NCBI GenBank assembly: GCA_030263805.2 | Contig: CP136010.1 | Coordinates: 4,603,001 to 4,667,000, forward strand | Direction: 5' to 3' | Length of the DNA stretch: 64,000 nt | From: Pseudomonas sp. FeN3W | GTDB lineage: Bacteria > Pseudomonadota > Gammaproteobacteria > Pseudomonadales > Pseudomonadaceae | In this document: positions 8,341 to 16,160 of the stretch, one piece after another | Position numbering within the stretch: position 1 is the first letter of the stretch | Layout of the letters: every line of letters begins with the position of its first letter | The notes under the pieces: generated by a model | Databases searched by the model: none | What the model was told of the DNA's origin: nothing | The model's input: only the letters and a program-made list of their open reading frames with translations | Made by a program: the position numbers and the translations under genes

Positions 8341-9759
8341 CTACTGGCGCAGCGCCGCGATGGGGGCGACGAAGGTGCTCGGTGTGCTCACCCGGCTGTC
8401 CGGCTCGGCCAGGTCGCTGAGCTGGAAGTGCAGCTCGCGACTGAAGTCCCCGGCGTTGTCGAGCAGCGCCACGCTGACCGGCAGATCGGCGATCTCACCC
8501 GCTGCCAGGGCGATCTCACGCGGGCCCTGCAGCGAGAAGGGGCCGCCTTCCAATGTCAGCGCGTAGCGGCGCGGTTGCTGCGTCTTGTTGATCAGCTTGA
8601 GGCGATACATGTTCTCGATCTGCCCCTGCATGTTCTCGCGGTACAGGGTGCGGTCGCGGGTGACGTCCAGCTGCAGCTGTGGCCGCGTGTCCAGTGCCCA
8701 GATGAAGGCGGCGATCATGGCGGTCAGCGCCACGGCATAGCCGACCAGCCGTGGACGGAAGAAGCGGGTGGCGCCGCCCTTGAGTGCGCGTTCAGAGGTG
8801 TAGCGCAGCAGGCCGCGGGCGTAGCCCATGCGGTCCATGACGCTGTCGCAGACGTCGATGCAGGCGCCACAGCTGATGCAGTCCAGCTGCAGGCCGTCGC
8901 GGATGTCGATGCCGGTGGGGCAGACCTGCACGCACAGCGTGCAATCGACGCAATCGCCGAGGCCCTGGGCTCGCGGATCACTGCCCTTGCGCCGGGCGCC
9001 GCGGTTCTCGCCACGGGCCGTGTCGTAGGAGACGAGAAGGGTGTCGGCATCGAACATCACGCTCTGGAAGCGCGAGTAGGGGCACATGTGCAGGCACACC
9101 TGCTCGCGCAGCCAGCCGGCGTTGATGTAGGTCGCAGCAGTGAAGAACAGCAACCAGAAGGCGGTGGTAGTACCGAGCTCGAAGCGGGCGAAGTCGCCCA
9201 CTAGGTCGCGTACCGGGGTGAAATAGCCGACGAAGGCCAGCGCCGTGGCCAGGCTGATCGCCAGCCATAGCGCATGCTTGGCGCTGCGGCGCAGCAGCTT
9301 GCTGGCGGACCAGGGCGCGGCGTCGAGCTTGATGCGTTGCAGGCGATCGCCTTCGGTGATCTTTTCCACCCACATGAACATCCAGGTCCAGCTGCTCTGT
9401 GGGCAGGCGTAGCCGCACCAGATGCGCCCGGCCAGTACGGTGATGAAGAACAGGCCGAAGGCGGCGATGATCAGGATCGCCGAGAGCAGGATGAAATCCT
9501 GCGGCCAGAATGTGGCGCCGAAGATATGGAACTGCTGCCGGTCCAGATCCCATAGCACCGCCTGGCGCCCGTTCCAGTTCAGCCAGACGGTGCCGAAGTA
9601 GAGCAGCATCAGCAGTGCGCCGCCCAACAGGCGCAGGTTGCGGAAGCGGCCGCTGAAACTACGCGTATGAATTGGGCCGCCGCTCTGCGCGGGCGTCAGG
9701 CGGATCGGTTGGCTGGGATCAACGGTTTCGATGATCTGCGCGGGTATGCGGTCGGTCAT
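8341..9759 (-). CDS. ccoG: Cytochrome c oxidase accessory protein CcoG (RdxA/FixG)
   Basis: 472 residues, polytopic. Membrane helices near the N-terminus are followed by a NapH-like GRIWCGYACPQSSW motif, further helices, and a bacterioferredoxin-type domain with CVDCTLCVQVCPTGIDIRDG and CISCGACIDVCD, supplying two [4Fe-4S] clusters. The C-terminal part is the periplasmic FixG Ig-like domain. CcoG reduces Cu(II) to Cu(I) for copper delivery to cbb3 oxidase. The chosen start is MTDRIPAQ; a longer in-frame start 20 codons upstream lacks homology. It is separated here from the ccoNOPQ/ccoS genes. Confidence 0.92.
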   Translation of the reverse strand: MTDRIPAQIIETVDPSQPIRLTPAQSGGPIHTRSFSGRFRNLRLLGGALLMLLYFGTVWLNWNGRQAVLWDLDRQQFHIFGATFWPQDFILLSAILIIAAFGLFFITVLAGRIWCGYACPQSSWTWMFMWVEKITEGDRLQRIKLDAAPWSASKLLRRSAKHALWLAISLATALAFVGYFTPVRDLVGDFARFELGTTTAFWLLFFTAATYINAGWLREQVCLHMCPYSRFQSVMFDADTLLVSYDTARGENRGARRKGSDPRAQGLGDCVDCTLCVQVCPTGIDIRDGLQLDCISCGACIDVCDSVMDRMGYARGLLRYTSERALKGGATRFFRPRLVGYAVALTAMIAAFIWALDTRPQLQLDVTRDRTLYRENMQGQIENMYRLKLINKTQQPRRYALTLEGGPFSLQGPREIALAAGEIADLPVSVALLDNAGDFSRELHFQLSDLAEPDSRVSTPSTFVAPIAALRQ

Positions 9760-9897
9760 TTGGCTTCGCCCCATAGGCAGTTCAGGCGAGGCGGATGATC
9801 CGCGTCGAGACCGATGCATAACAGACTCAGATACGACGGCTAAATACGGATCAGATGAGACGCGGCGGCACTACCGGAACGCAGGCACCGCTAGGCT

Positions 9898-9911
9898 TTG
9901 ACCTGCGTCAG
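9898..9911. promoter_or_regulatory. Weak Anr/Dnr-like half-matched box upstream of ccoG
   Basis: TTGACCTGCGTCAG resembles TTGAT-N4-ATCAA with a complete left half and a right half differing in two bases. It is 139 bases before ccoG, whose homologues are commonly oxygen-controlled. The other 300 bases between ccoG and lrgA (9760-10059) show a short GGATC/GATCC hairpin followed by a T-run (9924-9945) and nothing else recognisable. Confidence 0.25.
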
Positions 9912-10059
9912 CGGAAGCTGTCGGGATCGGCTGATCCGCTTTTTTCGTGCGCAACTGATGCTGTTCTGTCGTCACCAAGCCGGCCATAGTCGAGGCCTTT
10001 TGCCGAGTGAAGAGGAGCCACCGCATGATTCATCCAACGCTGCCTAGGGAGCACCGCCG

Positions 10060-10425
10060 ATGATTCTCCAAGGCCTGACCTGGCTCGTGCTGCTGCAGCT
10101 GCTCGGCAATCTGATCAACCTGGTGCTGCTGCCGGCGCTGCCGGGGCCGATCATCGGCATGTTGTTGCTGTTCGGCCTGTTGCTATTGCGCCGCAGCATT
10201 CCGGAGTCGCTGGAGAAGACCGCGGCTTTGCTGCTGCAGTATCTGCCGCTGCTGCTGATCGTGCCGGCCGCCGGCATCATGACCAGCGCCGGCGCACTGC
10301 TGGATGACCTGCCAGCGATCGCCGCCGGGCTGGTGTTGTCGCTGCTGATCACCGTGCCGTTCTGCGGCTGGCTGATGCAGCGGCTGATCCGCCGACTCGA
10401 TCGCCAGCGGGAGGATCAGGCATGA
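10060..10425 (+). CDS. CidA/LrgA family holin-like membrane protein
   Basis: 121 residues made almost entirely of four hydrophobic helices, with the family stretch LPGPIIGMLLLFGLLLLRRSIPESLEKTAALLLQYLPLLLIVPAAGIM. It forms a small inner-membrane component that, with an LrgB-type partner, controls murein hydrolase activity or exports small organic acids such as pyruvate; which applies here is not visible. The stop overlaps the next gene by 4 bases (ATGA), so translation is coupled. No LytR-type regulator is adjacent. Confidence 0.88.
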   Translation: MILQGLTWLVLLQLLGNLINLVLLPALPGPIIGMLLLFGLLLLRRSIPESLEKTAALLLQYLPLLLIVPAAGIMTSAGALLDDLPAIAAGLVLSLLITVPFCGWLMQRLIRRLDRQREDQA

Positions 10426-11132
10426 GCGTATTCGACTGGCGCACTGCCTGGGCGGCGATCGTGGTACATCCGTTGTTCGCCGTGGCATTGACGCTGATCG
10501 CCTTTCAGCTGGCGCTGATGCTCTATCGCCGCAGCGGCTGGCTGGTACTGCAACCGGTCATGGTGGGCATGCTGCTGGTGGTCGGCACGCTGACCCTGGT
10601 GGATCTCGACTATGCGCGCTACCGCGACGGCGCGTCGCTGGTCGCCATGCTGCTGGGGCCGGCCACCGTGGCGCTGGCGGTGCCGCTGCATCGAAATCTC
10701 AAGCGTATCCAGCAGCTGTTCTGGCCGATCGTCATTACCCTTGCCGTGGGTGGCGTGCTCAGCGTCGTGCTGACGCTGGCGATCGCCTGGGCGCTGGGCG
10801 CAGAGCTGCCGGTGCTGATGAGTCTGGCGCCGAAGTCGGCGACCATGCCGATCGCCATGCTGGTGGCCGAGCAGCTCGGTGGGCTGGCCTCGCTGGCGGC
10901 GATATTCGTCATGCTCACCGGGGTCATCGGCACCGCGTTGGGACCGTTGCTTCTCGGCTGGGCAGGCGTCGAGCATCCCGCCGCGCGCGGCCTGAGCTAT
11001 GGCCTCAACGCCCATGCCATCGGTACCGCCAGGGCGCTGGAGGAGGGTGACGAATGCGGCGCCTTCGCTGCGCTGGGCATGAGTCTGTTGGGCATTCTGA
11101 TCGCGTTGCTGCTGCCGTTTGCCCTGGGCTGA
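10422..11132 (+). CDS. LrgB/CidB family membrane protein
   Basis: 236 residues with about seven membrane helices and the conserved LrgB features SLAPKSATMPIAM and the C-terminal GLNAHAIGTARALEEGDECGAFAALGM. It overlaps the preceding LrgA/CidA-like gene by 4 bases and forms the usual two-gene unit. Length is normal. It is expected to work with its partner in the inner membrane. Confidence 0.9.
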   Translation: MSVFDWRTAWAAIVVHPLFAVALTLIAFQLALMLYRRSGWLVLQPVMVGMLLVVGTLTLVDLDYARYRDGASLVAMLLGPATVALAVPLHRNLKRIQQLFWPIVITLAVGGVLSVVLTLAIAWALGAELPVLMSLAPKSATMPIAMLVAEQLGGLASLAAIFVMLTGVIGTALGPLLLGWAGVEHPAARGLSYGLNAHAIGTARALEEGDECGAFAALGMSLLGILIALLLPFALG

Positions 11133-11264
11133 TGTGCGGCGCCGTCGCAAGTAGATGAAACGGACGGATTCCGGGCCCTTCAGCCCTCACGCGCCACTGG
11201 CTAGCACCCCGTCAGACCCGTTAGAGTAGGCGGCGGTCGCTTGACCGTGCACAGGGTGCAAACC

Positions 11265-12056
11265 ATGAAATTGCGGATGTTCCAGGTCGATGCTTTCACC
11301 GCTGAACGTTTCCGGGGCAATCCCGCGGCGGTGATCCCCTTGCAGGCCTGGCTGGCGGACGAGCTGATGCAAGCCATCGCCGCCGAAAACAACCTTTCCG
11401 AGACGGCCTACTTCGTTCGCGAGGCGGACGGGGCCTTTCATATCCGCTGGTTCTCGCCGCTCACCGAAATCGATTTCTGCGGCCATGCCACGCTGGCCAG
11501 CGCCTTCGTGCTGCTGGAGCAGGGGCTGGCCCAGGCGCCGCTGACCTTTCGCGCCGCTGCCGTAGGCGATCTGACTGTGCAGCGGCGGGCTGACGGTCTG
11601 CTGGAAATGAGCTTCCCCAATCGTGCGCCGGAACCAGTTGCCGAACCGCCGGCGGCATTGTTGCAGGGGCTTGGATGCGAGCCGGAAACGGTGCTGCGCA
11701 ATCGCCAGGCGTGGTTCGCCGTCTATCGCGACGAGCAGCAGGTGCGCGCCCTGGCCCCCGATCTGGAAGCGCTGCGCGCGCTGGCACCACTGGATGTGGT
11801 AGTGACCGCGCCGGGACGCGAGCAGGATTTCGCCTCGCGTTATTTCTGGCCAGCCAACGGCGGCGACGAGGACCCGGTCACCGGCTCCATCCATGCCGGG
11901 CTTGCGCCGTACTGGGCCGAGCGGCTGGGACGCAACGAACTGGTGGCGCTGCAGGCGTCGGCGCGCACGGGCATCCTGCACTGCCGGGTCGAAGCGGATC
12001 GTGTGATGGTGGCCGGGCAGGCCGTGCAGTATCTCGACGGCACCATCGAACTTTAA
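11265..12056 (+). CDS. PhzF family isomerase
   Basis: 263 residues in two diaminopimelate-epimerase-like lobes. The N-terminus MFQVDAFTAERFRGNPAAVIPL, the ENNLSETAYFV segment (catalytic Glu in LSETAF-type motif), FCGHATLASA, and the C-terminal GGDEDPVTGSIHAGLAPYWAERLG are the family landmarks. PhzF itself isomerises a phenazine precursor, but most homologues outside phenazine operons have unknown substrates, and no phenazine genes are here. The start at 11265 removes eight upstream codons without homology. Monocistronic. Confidence 0.9.
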   Translation: MKLRMFQVDAFTAERFRGNPAAVIPLQAWLADELMQAIAAENNLSETAYFVREADGAFHIRWFSPLTEIDFCGHATLASAFVLLEQGLAQAPLTFRAAAVGDLTVQRRADGLLEMSFPNRAPEPVAEPPAALLQGLGCEPETVLRNRQAWFAVYRDEQQVRALAPDLEALRALAPLDVVVTAPGREQDFASRYFWPANGGDEDPVTGSIHAGLAPYWAERLGRNELVALQASARTGILHCRVEADRVMVAGQAVQYLDGTIEL

Positions 12057-12148
12057 AAAAAACGCTCTAACCCATGGCGATCGGTCTTCATGTCCGGCGC
12101 GATGGGTGTGCCTGTGTGTGGCTGATCGGTTGATAGGGGAATGGGGTT

Positions 12149-14446
12149 GTGATGATGAAAAGGCTGTTGCAGTTTGTCCTGCTTGCCAGCGCAATGGGCT
12201 CCTTCGCCTGCGTGGCACAGCCCATGCTGCCGCTGGATGACCGGCAGGCACTGATCGAGACCCTGCTCGAGCGCATGACCCTGGCGGAGAAGATTGGCCA
12301 GCTGCGGCTGATCAGCATCGGTGGCGACATGCCGCGCGAGCGCATCGTCGAGGAGATCGCGGCCGGCCGCATCGGTGCCACCTTCAATTCGGTGACCCGA
12401 GCCGACAACCGCCCCATGCAGGACGCGGCCTTGCGCAGCCGACTGGGCATTCCGATCTTCTTCGCCTACGACGTGGTTCATGGCCATCGCACCATCTTCC
12501 CGATCAGCCTGGCGCTGGCATCGAGCTGGGATCTGGAGGCCATCGCCCTGAGCGGTCGGGTGTCGGCCAGCGAGGCCAGTGCCGACGGCCTCGACCTGAC
12601 CTTCGCGCCGATGGTCGACATCACCCGCGACCCGCGCTGGGGCCGGACCTCCGAAGGCTTCGGTGAGGATCCGTACCTGGTCTCGCAGATCGCCGGCACG
12701 CTGGTACGTGCCTATCAGGGCGAGCGCCTGAGCGCTGCGGACAGCGTGATGGCCAGCGTCAAGCACTTCGCCCTGTATGGCGCGGTGGAAGGGGGCCGCG
12801 ACTACAACGTGGTCGACATGAGCCTGCAGCGTATGCATCAGGATTACCTGCCGCCATACCGTGCCGCGGTGGACGCCGGGGCCGGCGGCGTGATGATCGC
12901 ACTGAACACCGTCAACGGCATGCCGGCCAGCGCCAATCGCTGGCTGCTGCGCGACCTGCTGCGTGATGACTGGGGCTTTCGCGGGCTGAACATCAGCGAC
13001 CACGGCGCCATCGACGAACTGCTGCGCCACGGCGTGGCCCGCGATGGCCGCGAGGCCGCGCGCCTGGCGATCGAGGCGGGTATCGATCTGAGCATGCATG
13101 ACTCGCTCTATCTCCAGGAACTGCCGGGGCTGGTCGAGCGCGGTGAGGTGCCGATCGAGCTGATCGACCAGGCTGTGGGGCGTGTGCTGGGCGCCAAATA
13201 CGACCTCGGTCTGTTCCATGATCCTTACCGGCGCATTGGCAAGGCGGTGGACGATCCCGTGGAGGTCAATGCCGAAAGCCGCCTGCATCGCGAGGCCGCG
13301 CGGCGGGTCGCACGCGAATCGTTGGTGCTGCTGGAAAACCGTGACAACGCTCTTCCGCTGCGCAAGGACGCGACCATCGCGCTGGTCGGCCCGCTGGCCA
13401 ATTCCCACGTCGACATGCTCGGCAGCTGGTCGGCGGCCGGTGTGGCGACGCAAACCGTGACGCTGCGTCAGGGCCTCGAGGCAGCGATTGGCGATTCCGG
13501 CCGGGTCATCCATGCCCGCGGTGCGAATGTCAGCGATGATCCTCGACTGATCGAGTACCTGAACTTCCTCAACTGGGACCGCCCGGAAGTGACGCAGGAC
13601 CCGCGGCCGCCGCAGGCGATGATCGACGAGGCCGTGCGAGCCGCGCGCGAGGCTGACGTGATCGTTGCTGCCGTGGGCGAGTCACGTGGTATGTCCCACG
13701 AATCCTCCAGCCGTACCAGCCTCACGCTGCCGGCCAGCCAGCAGGCGCTGCTCGAAGCCCTGGTCGCCACCGGCAAGCCGTTGGTGGTGGTGCTGATGAA
13801 CGGCCGCCCGTTGCAACTGGGCTGGGTCAGTGAACATGCCGATGCGCTGCTGGAAACCTGGTTCGCTGGTACCGAGGGCGGTAATGCCATCGCCGACGTG
13901 CTGTTCGGCACACACAACCCCTCTGGCAAGCTGCCGATCTCCTTTCCACGTTCGGTGGGGCAGATTCCCACCTACTACAACCATCCGCGACTCGGCCGGC
14001 CCTACGTCGAGGGTCGCCCCGGCAACTACACCTCGCAGTATTTCGAAGAACCCAACGGTGCCTTGTACCCGTTCGGTTATGGCCTGAGCTACACCGAATT
14101 CGAGCTGACGAAGCCGCAGCTTTCACGACATCAGCTGAAACGCGGCCAGATTCTGGAGGTCAGCGTAACGGTGAAGAACAGCGGAGCACGCGCCGGCGCG
14201 ACGGTGGTGCAGCTGTATCTGCAGGACCTGGTCGGCTCCGGCGTACGCCCGGTCAAGGAACTCAAGCGCTTCGAAAAGCTCATGTTAGAGCCGGGTGAGT
14301 CGCGGGTAGTGCGCTTCGAACTGGGCGAGGACGATCTGAAGTTTCCCGACGCGCGACTCGACTACGTGGCTGAGCCTGGCGAGTTCGAAGTGCAGCTGGG
14401 GCTCGATTCCCGGGCTGTGCAAAGCGCGCGTTTCGAGCTGTTGTAA
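12149..14446 (+). CDS. bglX: Periplasmic beta-glucosidase, glycoside hydrolase family 3
   Basis: 765 residues. A signal peptide (about 1-24, ending FACVAQP) directs export. The GH3 N-terminal TIM barrel carries LTFAPMVDITRDPRWGRTSEGFGEDPYL and the nucleophile loop GLNISDHGAIDELL, with Asp as nucleophile. The C-terminal alpha/beta sandwich and a fibronectin-III-like domain (about 680-765) follow, the order of BglX. Three starts are stacked (GTG 12149, ATG 12152, ATG 12155). It hydrolyses terminal beta-D-glucosyl residues in the periplasm. The opgGH genes that make periplasmic beta-glucans follow, so a role in trimming those glucans is a reasonable inference. Confidence 0.92.
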   Translation: MMMKRLLQFVLLASAMGSFACVAQPMLPLDDRQALIETLLERMTLAEKIGQLRLISIGGDMPRERIVEEIAAGRIGATFNSVTRADNRPMQDAALRSRLGIPIFFAYDVVHGHRTIFPISLALASSWDLEAIALSGRVSASEASADGLDLTFAPMVDITRDPRWGRTSEGFGEDPYLVSQIAGTLVRAYQGERLSAADSVMASVKHFALYGAVEGGRDYNVVDMSLQRMHQDYLPPYRAAVDAGAGGVMIALNTVNGMPASANRWLLRDLLRDDWGFRGLNISDHGAIDELLRHGVARDGREAARLAIEAGIDLSMHDSLYLQELPGLVERGEVPIELIDQAVGRVLGAKYDLGLFHDPYRRIGKAVDDPVEVNAESRLHREAARRVARESLVLLENRDNALPLRKDATIALVGPLANSHVDMLGSWSAAGVATQTVTLRQGLEAAIGDSGRVIHARGANVSDDPRLIEYLNFLNWDRPEVTQDPRPPQAMIDEAVRAAREADVIVAAVGESRGMSHESSSRTSLTLPASQQALLEALVATGKPLVVVLMNGRPLQLGWVSEHADALLETWFAGTEGGNAIADVLFGTHNPSGKLPISFPRSVGQIPTYYNHPRLGRPYVEGRPGNYTSQYFEEPNGALYPFGYGLSYTEFELTKPQLSRHQLKRGQILEVSVTVKNSGARAGATVVQLYLQDLVGSGVRPVKELKRFEKLMLEPGESRVVRFELGEDDLKFPDARLDYVAEPGEFEVQLGLDSRAVQSARFELL

Positions 14447-14588
14447 GACTTTTTCTGTATGGCGATCTGCATGCAGCCCACGGTCGCTGCCGCGCTTCAG
14501 AGCAAAGCGGCGGGGCACGCGGGTTGTAGGTGATCAGAACACAGCGAAGCAGGGCGAACTCTGCACAAACGTGTAATTCGGAGGCGGT

Positions 14589-16160
14589 GTGTTACGCATT
14601 TTTCAATGGAATACGGGGAAACAGTCGGCACGTATGCTGGCCGGTCTGGCGGGTGGCCTGTTCATGCTGATGGCCGGCAGTGCGCTGGCGTTCAGCCTTG
14701 ACGATGTGGCCAAGCGGGCCCAGGAGCTGGCAGCCAGCCGTTACGAGGAGCCGGTGAGCAACCTGCCCGACGAATTCCGCCAGATGGCATTCGCCGACTA
14801 CCAGCGCCTGCGCTTCAACCCGGAACATGCCTACTGGAAGGACGTCGAGACGCCGTTCCATCTGCACTTCTATCACCAGGGCATGCACTTCGACACGCCG
14901 GTGCGCATCAATGAAATCACCGCGACGAAAGTGCGCGAAATTCGCTACGACCCCTCGATGTTCGAGTTCGGCGGCGTCGACATCGACCCGGCCTCGCTGG
15001 AGGGGCTGGGCTTTGCCGGCTTCAAGGTGCTCTATCCGCTGAACACGAAGGACAAGCAGGATGAGCTGATGACCCTGCTGGGCGCCAGCTACTTCCGCAT
15101 CATCGGCAAGGGCCAATGGTACGGGCTTTCCGCGCGTGGGTTGGCGATCGACACGGCGCTGCCGGTCGGCGAGGAGTTCCCGCGTTTCCGCGAATTCTGG
15201 GTCGAGCGGCCGCAGGCTGATCGGCGCAATCTGGTGATCTACGCGCTGCTCGATTCACCGCGTGCCACTGGCGCCTATCGTATGGTGCTGACGCCGGGCA
15301 AGGACAGCACGCTGGACGTGCAGGCCAAGGTGTTTCTTCGCGAGCAGGTCGGCAAGCTCGGCATTGCGCCGCTGACCAGCATGTTCCTGTTCGGCGCCAA
15401 CCAGCCGAGCAGCGTCACCAACTTCCGTCCGCAGCTGCATGACTCCGAGGGTCTGGCGATCCATGCCGGCAATGGCGAATGGATCTGGCGCCCGCTGAAC
15501 AATCCGAAGCGGCTGGCCGTCAGCGCGTTCAGTGTGGAGAACCCGCGCGGCTTCGGGTTGATGCAGCGCACCCGCGATTTCGGCCGTTACGAAGATCTGG
15601 ACGACCGCTACGAGCTGCGCCCGAGCGGCTGGGTGGAAACCCGCGGTGACTGGGGCAAGGGCCACGTCGAGTTGGTCGAGATCCCGACGCCTGACGAGAC
15701 CAATGACAACATCGTCGCCTTCTGGTCCCCGGAAAAGCAGCCGGAGCCTGGCCAGTCGCTGGATCTGGAATACCGCCTGCATTTCTCCATGGACGAACCG
15801 AGCCTGCACGATCCTGAGCTGGCCTGGGTACAGCAGACCCGTATTTCCACCGGCGATGTCAAACAGGCCAACCTGATCCGCCAGCCTGACGGCAGCACCG
15901 CACTGATCGTGGACTTCGTCGGGCCGGTGCTGGAGCAGCTCGCCGAGGATGCGCCAGTCAGCACGCGCGTCAGCGTCGATGACAACGCCGAGCTGGTGGA
16001 AAACAACCTGCGTTACAACACCGTCACCAAGGGCTGGCGCCTGACGCTGCGCGTGAAGGTGCGTGACCCGGCGCGCCCGGTCGAGATGCGCGCGGCGCTG
16101 GTCGATGGCGACAAGACCCTTTCCGAAACCTGGACCTACCAGATTGCTCCCCATGAATGA
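14589..16160 (+). CDS. opgG: Glucans biosynthesis protein G (periplasmic)
   Basis: 523 residues. A GTG start four bases after GGAGG gives a signal peptide (about 1-36, ending GSALA). The mature protein shows the OpgG/MdoG beta-sandwich sequence, including FDDVAKRAQELA-like start, RFNPEHAYWKD, and FRPQLHDSEGLAIHAGNGEWIWRPLNNPKRL. Together with OpgH it builds osmoregulated periplasmic glucans; OpgG is thought to add beta-1,6 branches. The stop overlaps the opgH start by 8 bases, indicating coupled translation. The 142-base leader has no recognised site. Confidence 0.93.
   Translation: MLRIFQWNTGKQSARMLAGLAGGLFMLMAGSALAFSLDDVAKRAQELAASRYEEPVSNLPDEFRQMAFADYQRLRFNPEHAYWKDVETPFHLHFYHQGMHFDTPVRINEITATKVREIRYDPSMFEFGGVDIDPASLEGLGFAGFKVLYPLNTKDKQDELMTLLGASYFRIIGKGQWYGLSARGLAIDTALPVGEEFPRFREFWVERPQADRRNLVIYALLDSPRATGAYRMVLTPGKDSTLDVQAKVFLREQVGKLGIAPLTSMFLFGANQPSSVTNFRPQLHDSEGLAIHAGNGEWIWRPLNNPKRLAVSAFSVENPRGFGLMQRTRDFGRYEDLDDRYELRPSGWVETRGDWGKGHVELVEIPTPDETNDNIVAFWSPEKQPEPGQSLDLEYRLHFSMDEPSLHDPELAWVQQTRISTGDVKQANLIRQPDGSTALIVDFVGPVLEQLAEDAPVSTRVSVDDNAELVENNLRYNTVTKGWRLTLRVKVRDPARPVEMRAALVDGDKTLSETWTYQIAPHE

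Noticed and set aside
6960..8420. 486-codon frame opposite the MocR gene
   Set aside because: Shadow frame; the minus-strand protein has full GntR and aminotransferase motifs.
9924..9945. Intrinsic terminator GGATC-GGCT-GATCC with T-run
   Set aside because: The stem is only 5 bp and no plus-strand transcript is expected to end there.
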